Counted from the first letter of the stretch, positions 1-8,990 are shown. The stretch is DNA of 64,000 bases from Thermomonas sp. (GCF_029945965.1 NZ_JAQSDO010000020.1:1-64000); one strand, 5' to 3'. A program made the numbers and translations. Notes: generated by a model from the letters alone, not told the origin.

Positions 1-53
1 GGTGGGTCAATTTTGGTTGGAAACCCCGGGTCAGTTTTGCGTGGAAATCAACA
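1..53. mobile_element. Probable end of an IS21-family insertion sequence
   Basis: Two imperfect direct repeats of 20 bases, at 4-23 (GGGTCAATTTTGGTTGGAAA) and 28-47 (GGGTCAGTTTTGCGTGGAAA), differ at three positions and repeat with a 24-base period. IS21-family elements carry such multiple terminal repeats, and this sequence type is familiar beside istB genes. The transposase genes would lie outside the window to the left, so only the terminus is visible. The family assignment rests on recalled pattern and not on a search. Confidence 0.5.
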
Positions 54-231
54 CCTGTCGCCCGTGCAGAGGCGCGAAAATGTAGGTGGTTAGTCCCTAC
101 AGCCGCTTATTCCAGATCTACCCATCTTTTCGACGACCTCCCCTGCTAGAGAGCCCGAGGTGACATGCCGCCCGAACGGTGCTCCAATCCTGTCTATTGC
201 GTCTAGTCACCAATCCTGAGGAGGAACACCG

Positions 232-603
232 ATGGCAACGAAGAAAGCGGCTCCGGCCAAGAAAATCGCAACCAAGGGAGTTGCTCCCAAGCCCATCAAG
301 GAAGCGCTGACAAAGTCAGGCTTGATCGCCCACATCGCTGAAGTCAGTGAAGTTTCCGCGAAAGAAGTACGTGCCGTGCTCGCCGCCCTGGAAGGCGCTA
401 TGAGTGCTTCCGTCTCGAAGAAGGGTGTTGGCCAATTCACCCTGCCTGGCATGATGAAAATCACCGCCTCAAAAGTCGCCGCCAAGCCGAAGCGCAAGGG
501 CATCAATCCGTTCACCAAGGAAGAAGTGTGGTTCGCGGCCAAGCCGGCTTCGATCAAGCTTAAGGTGCGTCCACTCAAGAAGCTCAAAGACGCTGCTGCC
601 TGA
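232..603 (+). CDS. HU-like DNA-binding protein with Lys/Ala-rich N-terminal tail
   Basis: This 123-residue protein has an HU/IHF-type core (about residues 22-115) containing LIAHIAEVSEVSAKEV and the GQFTLPG beta-arm region, ending in PLKKLKDAAA. HU proteins bind DNA as dimers and bend or compact it. The first 20 residues (MATKKAAPAKKIATK) form a basic Lys/Ala tail typical of histone-like HU variants in Xanthomonadaceae. A strong ribosome binding site (GAGGAGG, 219-225) sits before the ATG. It lies next to an IS terminus and gene debris, but its sequence looks like an ordinary chromosomal gene. The HU fold is confident; the exact role is not. Confidence 0.85.
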   Translation: MATKKAAPAKKIATKGVAPKPIKEALTKSGLIAHIAEVSEVSAKEVRAVLAALEGAMSASVSKKGVGQFTLPGMMKITASKVAAKPKRKGINPFTKEEVWFAAKPASIKLKVRPLKKLKDAAA

Positions 604-1209
604 TCGTTTCGAGTTGGTGAACTTAGGGGTGCTCGTCGCAGTTGCTGGCTAGCACCTCGCACGGTTCGAGGATTCCAAGTCGCTTGCGTCGTAGTGCCGG
701 AGCAATGCTGCACTTGCGGAAATGTCAGCATGGTCATTCGGCGAATTTGGCCCGATTCGCTGGTCCTGTCAGGCAGCTGGAACGAGCGAATCTAAAAGGC
801 TCTTGGCTTGTGAGTCAGATTGAGAGTCAGGCGACATGACCACATTGAGCTAGAGCCTTATGAAACAAGGCTGTGCGCTGGTTATGTGAGTGCTGGTGGG
901 CCCATACCAACATCGTTTCACGCCACCGCATCGGTCACTGGGGCGCGGCGCATCAACGGCTTTACCCAGCTCGAGCTTGAGTTGCTGGCATTCGCCCAAA
1001 TCACCTCGTCGATCATCTGCGTCACGAGCACGCGCTTCTCACCGACGAGATCAATCTGACGTGGGTTCGAAGGCTTGGCTATGTGCCGTGGCAGCAGATC
1101 GGTTTCGACAGTCCGACGTGCGGGCGCTTTGACTGACTTGTCATTTGAAGGTCACGCGACCGAGGCCATACTTGAAATCCACGTAGCCACCGTCACCTGT
1201 TGGAGAGCC
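604..1209. other. 600-base gap with coding-like debris
   Basis: No gene with credible composition or ribosome binding site is seen. The stretch 981-1136 is open in the plus direction and reads like the tail of a protein (NLTWVRRLGYVPWQQIGF near its end), stopping at TGA 1134-1136. It has no start codon and no open upstream part, so it is probably the remnant of a degraded gene. Base composition is more AT-rich than in the flanking genes from 2000 onward. Other short open frames here look random. Confidence 0.4.
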
Positions 1210-1602
1210 ATGAATAAGCAAAACGAGCTACTCGATCCGGAATTCATCCAGCAACAACGCGAGCGGCTGGAAACCCTGCAATCGGAGATCAAATCTTCGC
1301 GCGAGTTTCGTCAGGAGGATGAGTTGCAGCTTCAGGCCGCACGCCGTAACCAGAGCCATGCCAGCGGTGGCGACGCACAGAAGAACGCGTTGCAGGACAA
1401 CGACCGCGCGGTTCGAGCCCACGCTCGCATGCGAATGCAAGCAGTGCGCCGCGCGCTGGAGAAAATCGAGGATGGTAGTTATGGCCGATCTGACCAAAGT
1501 GGTGATCTGATCCCGCGTGATCGTTTGATAGCGCTGCCTGCTTCGCTATTCACAGTAGAGGAAGAGGAAATGCGTGAACGCGACGCGGAGCGTTACGACT
1601 AG
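1210..1602 (+). CDS. DksA/TraR-like protein lacking the zinc-finger cysteines
   Basis: This 130-residue protein has a helical, Glu/Arg/Gln-rich first part (about 1-85, coiled-coil-like) followed by ALEKIEDGSYGRSDQSGDLIPRDRL, which aligns by eye with the DksA/TraR zinc-finger region (YGxCxxxGxxIPxxRLxAxP). DksA-type proteins act in the RNA polymerase secondary channel with ppGpp. None of the four zinc-ligand cysteines is present (YGRS replaces YGxC and the second pair is TVEEEE), so this is a Cys-less member or a diverged paralogue. The ATG at 1210 follows GGAGAG and is preferred over upstream alternatives that lack homology. Catalytic or regulatory competence cannot be judged. Confidence 0.65.
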   Translation: MNKQNELLDPEFIQQQRERLETLQSEIKSSREFRQEDELQLQAARRNQSHASGGDAQKNALQDNDRAVRAHARMRMQAVRRALEKIEDGSYGRSDQSGDLIPRDRLIALPASLFTVEEEEMRERDAERYD

Positions 1603-2027
1603 GGAAGTTTGGGTCTCCCAGACACTTTGTCTCTGTGCAAAGTGCAATGAAAATGCACGCTGTTCGGAGACGGTTGGATGTGGCTTACAGGAGTTCTGGT
1701 GATGTCCTTGCACGCACATCTATTTCCGGCTCGCCGTATTTCCGTCCGACACTGACGGCTGGATTCCTGCACGCTTGGGGATCGACAGCCGGTCTTCACA
1801 GTAAGGCGCTTGCGAGCCCACGCCGTAGCATTTCGGCGACACGCTCAGTCTGCTCGAAATTTGCTGCATTGCCGCAAAAACTCCAACATTGACGGGCACT
1901 TACGCACGCGCTAGCTTTGCGCAGCCAGGGGCGGACTGTACGGGTCCGAATGGCGCAATCCGGGGCCTGATGTTCTTCAGGACTCTTCATCAATCCGAAT
2001 AGCATCTTCTTGCGCAAGGGGCTTTCC
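1603..2027. other. 425-base gap without a convincing gene
   Basis: AGGAG followed by ATG at about 1702 opens only a 17-codon frame (MSLHAHLFPARRISVRH). A coding-like phrase (DGWIPARLGIDSRSSQ) continues in another frame, which suggests a frameshifted remnant. The rest shows no recognisable gene, RNA or repeat. The promoter of the downstream SGNH hydrolase must lie near the right end but no clear hexamers stand out. Confidence 0.35.
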
Positions 2028-3116
2028 ATGAATTCCCGATCCGGCAGGTACGTCCGTGCCTTGTTTCCGCTCCTTGCGTTGGCTGCCGTCGGCACGCCGG
2101 CCATGGCCAATACCCTGAACCAGAACGTCTCCTGGACTATTGATCGCGCCAACACGACTGCCAAATATCGGGTGGTGGCGTATGGCGATTCCATCTATGC
2201 GGGTTACAACGGATCCACCTTGAACGCCGCCAAGTATTCGGCGCCGACGGTGGATGCGGAATACCTGTCCGCGTTGTGGAATGCCGACATCGAAAGCGTG
2301 CGGCGCACGAAGTCGGGTGCGGTGGCGTCGGACGTGTACCAGAACAAGATCGTCGCCGAGAAGTCCTACATGCAGGCCAGCTCGACCCGCGTGGTGACAT
2401 TCGAGATGTGCGGCAACGACGGCTTGCAGGCGCGCAGCAGCTTCAAGGGCCAGAGTGGCACCTGCAACTACAGCGTGCTCACTACGGCCGAAGCCAATTG
2501 CAAGGTCAACGTTGCGGCAGCAATGGACTTCATCAACGCCAATGCCTATGCCGGAACCAAGCAGAAAATTGTCGCCAACCTGTATTACCCGGGCTACAAC
2601 GCCGACAGCGCGAAGAGTTCCTGCAAGGATTCGGCCACCGGCGCTACCGTGGTGATGCGCGACAAGTTCCTGCCGTCGATCGCGCGGATGAATTACTGGA
2701 TGTGTGAATACGCCCGCCAGAAGGGCTTCAAGTGCGTCGACAATTTCGCCGAATACATGGGTGCGGAATACGACAGCAACAATGACGGCGTGGTCGATTC
2801 CGTTGCGTTGCGCTACGTTCCCGGTGAAAGTGAGTCCAGCTACGTGACCCGCATCACCAGCACCCTGCGTTCGACCCTGCGCGATGCCAACACGCACTTC
2901 GTGTCGTCGTCCAGCAGCTACGACTACATCCAGTCCGATGACACCCACCCGACCTACACTGGCGGCACCGTGAAGGCGGGGCTGTTTGGTGGCACCACCA
3001 GCTCGGGCGTGGCGCGCTATACCTCCTACTCCAGTGGCAAGAGTTCGATCTGGAACCTGTACGGCCACGAGCGGATGGGCTGGGCGCTGTCCACCTACAA
3101 CGCCGCGACACCATAA
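2028..3116 (+). CDS. Secreted SGNH/GDSL-family hydrolase
   Basis: This 362-residue protein begins with a signal peptide (MNSRSGRYVRALFPLLALAA, predicted cleavage after AMA). SGNH blocks are visible: YGDSIYAGY (nucleophile Ser), an MCGND block with Gly-Asn-Asp, and SDDTHPTYTG with the Asp-x-x-His pair. Such enzymes are esterases or lipases acting outside the cytoplasm. A DSNNDGVVD stretch in the C-terminal half resembles an EF-hand calcium loop. The ATG at 2028 is chosen because AAGGGG (2016-2021) sits six bases upstream; a TTG at 2010 in frame lacks one. Substrate is unknown. It stands alone, with the next gene 22 bases downstream. Confidence 0.75.
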   Translation: MNSRSGRYVRALFPLLALAAVGTPAMANTLNQNVSWTIDRANTTAKYRVVAYGDSIYAGYNGSTLNAAKYSAPTVDAEYLSALWNADIESVRRTKSGAVASDVYQNKIVAEKSYMQASSTRVVTFEMCGNDGLQARSSFKGQSGTCNYSVLTTAEANCKVNVAAAMDFINANAYAGTKQKIVANLYYPGYNADSAKSSCKDSATGATVVMRDKFLPSIARMNYWMCEYARQKGFKCVDNFAEYMGAEYDSNNDGVVDSVALRYVPGESESSYVTRITSTLRSTLRDANTHFVSSSSSYDYIQSDDTHPTYTGGTVKAGLFGGTTSSGVARYTSYSSGKSSIWNLYGHERMGWALSTYNAATP

Positions 3117-3137
3117 CGGCCAACAGGAACGACGGCC

Positions 3138-3824
3138 ATGGTTGACCACGTGCCGTCCGGTACCCCATCGCCCGATCCACGGGGCGATGGGGTCCGCATC
3201 ATCAAGCGCGGCGGCACGAAGCACAGCGGCCGACTTTTCAAATGGGTGGTAGTGGTTCTCGTCGGCGTGTGCGTGGTGTCCGGCGCGGTGCTGCTTTGGC
3301 CAGCGCCAGCTGCACGCCACGAATCTTCGGATGCCACAGCCAACAATGCCGTTGCCAACAGCGGCAATGATCAGCCTGGCGCCGGCATGACAGCGCGTGG
3401 CGACGGGATGATGCCGGCAAATTCCACCCGGCTTGCCGCAGCCGACGACATCTCCAACTACATTGCACCGGGCGAGGCACCGCCGATGGCTGAAGTGATT
3501 GCGCGCCTCAACAAGGCCGGCGTGCATACCGGGCTGGGTGCGTTCTCGCCACCCGGCACCAGTCCACCGATGGTCGGGTTGGCGGTACCCGAGGATTTCA
3601 AGCTGCCGGAAGGCTACGTGCGTCACTACCAGGCGACCGATGACGGCCAGCGGATCGATCCGATCCTGATGTTCTCGCCGGATTTCGAATTCCTCGACGC
3701 GGCGGGTCGGCCGCTTCCACTGCCGGCAAACATGGTCGTGCCGCCGAACATGGCGCCACCGGGTTTGCCGATCCATCTGATCAAGATTCCGCCACCGTTG
3801 GCAGCACAGGGTTCGCCGGGCTGA
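3138..3824 (+). CDS. Uncharacterised single-pass membrane protein
   Basis: The 228-residue product has a basic cytoplasmic N-terminus, one transmembrane segment at about 35-54 (WVVVVLVGVCVVSGAVLLW) and a Pro/Gly/Ala-rich periplasmic part. No catalytic motif is recognised. The C-terminal part is rich in PP and PPP steps (PPPLAAQGSPG). It ends five bases before the GTG start of the Lnt-like gene, so the two are probably co-transcribed and may work together at the membrane. The function is unknown. Confidence 0.6.
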   Translation: MVDHVPSGTPSPDPRGDGVRIIKRGGTKHSGRLFKWVVVVLVGVCVVSGAVLLWPAPAARHESSDATANNAVANSGNDQPGAGMTARGDGMMPANSTRLAAADDISNYIAPGEAPPMAEVIARLNKAGVHTGLGAFSPPGTSPPMVGLAVPEDFKLPEGYVRHYQATDDGQRIDPILMFSPDFEFLDAAGRPLPLPANMVVPPNMAPPGLPIHLIKIPPPLAAQGSPG

Positions 3825-3829
3825 ACAGC

Positions 3830-6307
3830 GTGCGGCGTTCCGGATTCCGCTGGCATGCATGGGCCGGTCTGGTCGCCAGCGCGGTGCTTGCAGGCGTGTA
3901 TGCGCGTGGCGGACATGCATGGGTGCTGGGCTTCGTTGTGCTGGTGCCATGGCTGCTAGCGCTGGAATCGTGCACCACAGTCGCGGCGACCCTGCGCAGC
4001 AGCTGGGTGATGGTGGTGGCCTTCACCGCGGCGGTATTCGGCTGGTTCGGGGTGGCGATTGGCAACTACACCGGCATGGGCGCCGCCACCGGCGTGACCG
4101 CGTTGCTGGTGCTGGCGCCGCTGTTGCAACCACAAATCATCACGTTCGCACTGGTTCGGCATTGGGTGGGGCGCAGGCATGGTCCGTGGCTGCGCGCAAC
4201 GGCCGCTGCTTCGGCATGGGTGGCCTGTGAATGGCTGGTGCCGCACCTGTTCGGCGACAGCCTTGGGCATGGCCTGTATCCGTCGCCACTGCTGCGCCAG
4301 TTCGCCGATGTCGGTGGCGTGGCCGGCATTACTTTCCTGCTGATCCTCGCCAACGAATGCATTGTGATCGCGATTACCCGTCGTCGCGAAGGCGCACGCA
4401 GGCTTGCGATGCCGCTGCTCGCCGCCATCACCATCCTTGGGCTGATGTCCGGCTATGGCGCGCTACGCCTGTCCAGCCTGCAGGCATCGGCCGGGAGCGA
4501 TGGCACGCCGCTGCGCATCGGCATGGTGCAATCGAACATCTACGACTACGAACGCCTGCGTCGCGAACTGGGTGCGTATGAAGTTGTCCGCCATGTCCTC
4601 GATACCCACTACGCACTGTCGCGCGAAGCGATCAACCAGCACGGCGTGGATGCCTTGCTGTGGTCTGAAACCGTGTACCCAACGACCTTCGGTCATCCCA
4701 AGAGCGAAGACGGTGCGGCGCTGGACCATGAGATCCAGGCCTTCGTCGCATCGACTGGCATTCCATTGGTGTTCGGCACGTATGACCTCGACGATCAGGG
4801 CGAATACAACGCCGCAGCCTTCCTTGATGCGGGTGGCGAGACCCTAGGCTTCTATCGCAAGACCGACTTGTTCCCGCTGACCGAATATGTCCCGCCGTGG
4901 CTGGACGGCGCGGTCCTGCGTCGTGCATTGCCATGGGCAGGCAACTGGCAACCCGGCGATGGTGCGCGCGTGTTCCCGCTACGCATGCGCGATGGGCGCG
5001 AGGTGCCGGTGTTGCCGCTGATCTGCCGTGACGATGTCGATACCGGGCTTGCACGCGATGGCGCGCGGCTGGGCGCGCAGTTGATCCTCGGGATGTCGAA
5101 CGACTCCTGGTTCACCGATCATCCGACCGGTGCGAACCTGCATCTGGCGGTGGCGGCGTTCCGCAGCATCGAGACGCGGATGCCGCAGGTGCGAGTGACC
5201 GCCAACGGTATCAGTGCGGTGATCGACGCCACTGGCGCGGTCACCGCGTCCGCGCCGATGGGTGAAGCCGTGCTGCTGGTCGGTGAGGTCTTGGTGCGCG
5301 AGCCACCGATGACGCTGCTGGTGGCCTGGGGCGATTGGGTAGGTCGCGCCTGCCTGGCATTCCTTGCGTTGCTTGGTTTGATAAGTGGCATTGACACCTG
5401 GCGGTCCCGCAAGCAGTCGTTGCGTGATGCAAACGCAACGTCGCTATCGAACGACACATACCGTGCAGATACCCTTGTGCTGACGCCGTTCTGGCGCATC
5501 GTGATCACGGCACTCAAGTTGTTGGCACGCGTCAGCCTGCTATGGATGGGGCTGGCCTGGTTGTTCGGTGATGCATCAAGGCTGACCTCGATCAGCGGCA
5601 TCCGGATGTTCCTGGCACTGGTCGCAGCGCCGGAATTACTCGCTTGGTGCATCACACGTGCGTTCTCGGCATCGGTTTTCGTCGACAACGATGCACTAGT
5701 GCTGGAGCAGCGCACGCGCCGAATCGAAATCCCGTTGCGCAACATCGCCAGCCTGCGGGCATGGCGTTGTCCGCTGCCGACCGCGGGCGCTTGGATCGAA
5801 CTTGCGAGTGGGCAGCACTGGCCGGGCGGCATCGCACTCGCTGATCTTCCGGCACTGGCGAATGCACTTGTGCATGCGGGCGCGGCGCCCGCGTTGGCAG
5901 GCGCGAAAGATGGACGCATCACGGCGTATGCGCGGATGCGGGCGATGTCGCCGCGGACCTGGCTGGACCATGGCTTCATGAGGTTCGTGCTGTTCCCGCT
6001 GGTGCTGGCGTTACCAGCGTTCCGGCTGCACCAGCACATCGCGTTCGGTGGCACGTTCGGCGAATATCAGAGCTACGGCCTCACTGCGTACCTGCTTGCA
6101 TTGGCGATCTGGTGGGCGTCCTGGGCGATAGGGCTGGTGATGTTTGCAGCCGTGCTGCGGATCGCGACCGAAGCCGGGACAATGCTTGCGATGATGTGGC
6201 GGCCAGCACAGGCAGTTGCGGCCAGGCAATGGCTGGAAACAGGTGCGCGTCTGCTGTTCTACGTGGGTGTGCCTGCCTGGTGGTTGCTGCGTATCTGGAC
6301 CGGGTGA
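3830..6307 (+). CDS. Apolipoprotein N-acyltransferase-like membrane enzyme with extra C-terminal domain
   Basis: This 825-residue protein has Lnt architecture in its first 500 residues. An N-terminal block of membrane helices (about 10-215) is followed by a nitrilase-type carbon-nitrogen hydrolase domain (about 228-480). The Glu-Lys-Cys triad is visible as LLWSETVYP (E280), YRKTDLFP (K344) and PLICRDD (C399), spaced as in E. coli Lnt (E267/K335/C387). Lnt attaches the third acyl chain to lipoproteins. Residues 500-825 add further membrane helices around a soluble segment (FVDNDALVLEQRTRRIEIPL), absent from canonical Lnt of about 510 residues. GTG is used as start, just after the upstream stop. 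It may be a paralogue with its own substrate. Confidence 0.75.
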   Translation: MRRSGFRWHAWAGLVASAVLAGVYARGGHAWVLGFVVLVPWLLALESCTTVAATLRSSWVMVVAFTAAVFGWFGVAIGNYTGMGAATGVTALLVLAPLLQPQIITFALVRHWVGRRHGPWLRATAAASAWVACEWLVPHLFGDSLGHGLYPSPLLRQFADVGGVAGITFLLILANECIVIAITRRREGARRLAMPLLAAITILGLMSGYGALRLSSLQASAGSDGTPLRIGMVQSNIYDYERLRRELGAYEVVRHVLDTHYALSREAINQHGVDALLWSETVYPTTFGHPKSEDGAALDHEIQAFVASTGIPLVFGTYDLDDQGEYNAAAFLDAGGETLGFYRKTDLFPLTEYVPPWLDGAVLRRALPWAGNWQPGDGARVFPLRMRDGREVPVLPLICRDDVDTGLARDGARLGAQLILGMSNDSWFTDHPTGANLHLAVAAFRSIETRMPQVRVTANGISAVIDATGAVTASAPMGEAVLLVGEVLVREPPMTLLVAWGDWVGRACLAFLALLGLISGIDTWRSRKQSLRDANATSLSNDTYRADTLVLTPFWRIVITALKLLARVSLLWMGLAWLFGDASRLTSISGIRMFLALVAAPELLAWCITRAFSASVFVDNDALVLEQRTRRIEIPLRNIASLRAWRCPLPTAGAWIELASGQHWPGGIALADLPALANALVHAGAAPALAGAKDGRITAYARMRAMSPRTWLDHGFMRFVLFPLVLALPAFRLHQHIAFGGTFGEYQSYGLTAYLLALAIWWASWAIGLVMFAAVLRIATEAGTMLAMMWRPAQAVAARQWLETGARLLFYVGVPAWWLLRIWTG

Positions 6308-6376
6308 TGCCGGGAGGCACACGGCATCGGGATAAACTCCAACCCGAATGAATTCGCTCCAATCATAAGGTGTGCA

Positions 6377-7069
6377 ATGGCTCTTCTGCTTGAAACCGTG
6401 GAACACGAAACCGGCCCGCAACCGCAATGGAGCGTGCTTTGGCTGCATGGCCTGGGCGCAGATGGCAACGACTTTGCGCCGATCGTGCCGGAGCTGCTAG
6501 TTCGGGATGGGGTCCGCCGCGACTGGCCGGCGCTGCGCTTCGTGTTTCCACATGCGCCAATGCGCGCGGTCACGATCAATGGCGGCGCGCGGATGCGGGC
6601 CTGGTACGACATCCGCGACATGGACCTCAATAACCGCGCCGATCACGAAGGCGTGGCCGAATCGGTGACCCAGGTCGATGCATTGATCGCGCGTGAAGCC
6701 AAACGCGGCGTGCCTGCCAATCGCGTGTTGTTGATCGGCTTTTCGCAGGGCGGCGCGATTACCTTGGCAGTGGGTCTAGCACGCAGCACTCCGCTGGCCG
6801 GGCTGGTCGGATTGTCCACTTATCTGCCGATGCCGCCTGCCCGCGCGGCGGAAACGCTGCAACCGGGTGCGGCTTCGCAACCGCTGTTCATGGGCCATGG
6901 CCAGTTCGATCCGGTGGTGCCGTATGCCGGTGGCGAGCTGAGTGCGCAGGCGATGCGCGAGTTCGGTTTCGATGTGCAATGGCATCGCTATCCGATGCAG
7001 CATGCAGTTTGCGCGGAAGAAATCCGCGACCTTGGCGACTGGATGAGCGCACGCTTCGGCGCCGGCTGA
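6377..7069 (+). CDS. Carboxylesterase of the phospholipase/carboxylesterase family
   Basis: This 230-residue alpha/beta hydrolase is close to the usual length for the EstB/YpfH-type Abhydrolase_2 family. The oxyanion region LHGLGADGNDF, the nucleophile elbow GFSQGG (S123), the acid GQFDPVVP (D178) and the base YPMQHAVC (H209) are all present, so it should be active. It is predicted cytosolic, as no signal peptide is seen. These enzymes hydrolyse short-chain esters; the natural substrate is uncertain. Upstream is a 69-base gap and downstream a 116-base gap to the response regulator. Confidence 0.85.
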   Translation: MALLLETVEHETGPQPQWSVLWLHGLGADGNDFAPIVPELLVRDGVRRDWPALRFVFPHAPMRAVTINGGARMRAWYDIRDMDLNNRADHEGVAESVTQVDALIAREAKRGVPANRVLLIGFSQGGAITLAVGLARSTPLAGLVGLSTYLPMPPARAAETLQPGAASQPLFMGHGQFDPVVPYAGGELSAQAMREFGFDVQWHRYPMQHAVCAEEIRDLGDWMSARFGAG

Positions 7070-7185
7070 TTGGCGAAGGGCATCACGCATCGCGTGCATG
7101 GCCGACTGCCGACACATGGGCCGCGCGGGCGACTCGGGCTACTATCAGACAAGGCACCACGTGTTGCCGGGCAGGGGACCGCGAG

Positions 7186-7935
7186 ATGGACACAGCACCG
7201 ATGCGGGTGGTGATCGCCGACGACGAACCCTTGGCGCGCGAGCGCCTGCGCGCGCTGTTGGCTGGCCTGGGTGGTGTTGAGGTGGTGGCCGAGGCCGGTG
7301 ATGGCCACGCCGCGCTGCATGCCTGCGCCGAACATCATCCGGACCTGGTGCTACTGGATATTTCGATGCCGGGCATCGATGGCCTGGAAGCCGCGCGCCA
7401 CCTGGCCGCATTCGAACCACGCCCGGCAGTAGTATTCTGCACCGCGTTCGACGCGCATGCGCTGTCTGCGTTTGAGGCGCAGGCGATCGACTACCTGGTC
7501 AAGCCTGTGCGACTGGAACGCCTTGCGGCTGCGCTGGAACGCGTGCGCACGTTCGCGGCCGGCATGGCCCAGGCGGCCAGTGAAGATGGCAGTGACGGGC
7601 AGCGCCGCACCCACCTGTGTGCGCGCCTGCGCGGCAGCCTGCGGCTGATCCCGATCGAGGACATCCACTACCTGCAGGCCGAGGAAAAATACGTGGTCGT
7701 GCATCATGCGCGCGGCGAGGATCTGATCGAGGAATCGCTGAAGTCGCTGGAGTCCGAATTCGGCGAGCGCTTCGTGCGCATCCACCGCAACTGCCTGGTT
7801 GCCCGCCACGAGATCATCGAACTGCGGCGTATCGGCGATGGCCACACCCAAGCCGTGCTGCGCCATGGCGAACATCCACTGGAAGTCAGTCGGCGCTGCG
7901 TGTCGCAGCTGCGGGATACGTTGCGGCATCTATAA
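7186..7935 (+). CDS. algR: LytTR-type response regulator, AlgR family
   Basis: This 249-residue protein has a receiver domain (about 6-120) with acidic pocket DDE at 12-14, phosphoacceptor D58 in VLLDISMPG and K106 in YLVKPVRL. A C-terminal LytTR DNA-binding domain (about 145-245, containing IHYLQAEEKYVVVHH and RFVRIHRNCLV) follows. AlgR-type regulators control surface and virulence functions in pseudomonads. The ATG at 7186 follows GCAGGGGA; a second ATG at 7201 is possible. As in Pseudomonas it is followed by hemC, but the cognate sensor (AlgZ/FimS) is not upstream: an esterase gene is there instead. Confidence 0.85.
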   Translation: MDTAPMRVVIADDEPLARERLRALLAGLGGVEVVAEAGDGHAALHACAEHHPDLVLLDISMPGIDGLEAARHLAAFEPRPAVVFCTAFDAHALSAFEAQAIDYLVKPVRLERLAAALERVRTFAAGMAQAASEDGSDGQRRTHLCARLRGSLRLIPIEDIHYLQAEEKYVVVHHARGEDLIEESLKSLESEFGERFVRIHRNCLVARHEIIELRRIGDGHTQAVLRHGEHPLEVSRRCVSQLRDTLRHL

Positions 7936-8072
7936 CCCTTCTCCCTCCCACCCCGCCGGAAATGGGCGCGGCGGCGAGACTGGCGGGCGGGTCGCGCAGC
8001 GGCATTTCGAGCCGCGTAGCGAACGCGCGCCAGTAGGCGCCGTCGTACAGCCGATGCGGCGATAATGTCGCC

Positions 8073-8990
8073 ATGACCACGCTACGCATCGCCACCCGCA
8101 AGAGCCCGCTCGCCCTGTGGCAGAGCGAACACGTCGCCAGCTGCCTGCGCGCCGCGCATCCCGGGCTGGATGTGGTGCTGGTGCCGATGAGCACGCGTGG
8201 CGATGAAGTGCTGGACCGTTCACTGGCGGCAATCGGCGGCAAGGGCCTGTTCCTCAAGGAACTGGAACTGGCGATGCAACGCGGCGAAGCCGACTGCGCG
8301 GTGCATTCGCTCAAGGACGTGCCAATGGAATTGGAGCCGGGCTTTGCGCTGCCGGCGATCCTGACCCGCGCCGATCATGCCGATGCCTTCGTCAGCAACC
8401 GCTTCGATGGCATCGACGACTTGCCGCAAGGTGCCCGCGTCGGTACCTCATCATTGCGCCGGCAATCGCAACTGCGCGCACGCCGCCCCGAGCTGCAGTT
8501 GCTCGACCTGCGTGGCAACGTCAACACGCGCCTGGCCAAGCTCGACGCCGGCGATTACGACGCCATCGTGCTGGCCTGCGCCGGCCTGCAACGGCTTGGA
8601 TTCGATGCGCGCATTCGTGCGCGACTGGATGCGCCGGACTGGTTGCCGGCACCGGCGCAGGGCGCGATCACGATTGAGTGCCGCAACGATGACGTTTCGA
8701 TCGCGGATTTGTTCGCGGTGCTGGACGATGCGACCACGCGCAGTTGTGTCGAAGCCGAGCGTGCGATGAACCGCGCCCTGCATGGCAGCTGCCATGTGCC
8801 GGTGGCAGCGTTCGCACAGTTGTGTGACGGCATCATTTCGCTTGCGGGTCTGGTGGGCTCGGCATCGACCGGCGCAGTCGTACGCGCAGATGCAAAAGGA
8901 CCAGTCGATGCACCGGATGCGCTGGGCATCCGCGTTGCCGAGATGCTGCTGGCACAGGGTGCGGGTGCATTGATCGACGCCGCATTGTAG
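8073..8990 (+). CDS. hemC: Porphobilinogen deaminase (hydroxymethylbilane synthase)
   Basis: This 305-residue enzyme polymerises four porphobilinogen units into hydroxymethylbilane in haem synthesis, in the cytoplasm. The sequence shows [13 protein letters not shown] at the N-terminus, the catalytic Asp in HSLKDVPM (D82), the arginine-rich substrate segment [11 protein letters not shown], and the dipyrromethane-binding Cys in LHGSCHVP (C240, equal to C242 in E. coli). The length is normal. The TAG stop at 8988-8990 lies inside a REP-like GTAG motif. The gene follows algR after 137 bases and converges on the molybdoenzyme operon. Confidence 0.97.
   Translation: MTTLRIATRKSPLALWQSEHVASCLRAAHPGLDVVLVPMSTRGDEVLDRSLAAIGGKGLFLKELELAMQRGEADCAVHSLKDVPMELEPGFALPAILTRADHADAFVSNRFDGIDDLPQGARVGTSSLRRQSQLRARRPELQLLDLRGNVNTRLAKLDAGDYDAIVLACAGLQRLGFDARIRARLDAPDWLPAPAQGAITIECRNDDVSIADLFAVLDDATTRSCVEAERAMNRALHGSCHVPVAAFAQLCDGIISLAGLVGSASTGAVVRADAKGPVDAPDALGIRVAEMLLAQGAGALIDAAL

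Noticed and set aside
642-839. Short plus-strand frame in the left gap
   Set aside because: No ribosome binding site, composition or motif; probably random.
1977-3950. 657-codon open frame on the minus strand
   Set aside because: It covers three plus-strand genes with signal peptide, SGNH motifs and membrane segment. Its translation is His/Arg/Gly-rich with no domain, typical of an antisense shadow in GC-rich codons.
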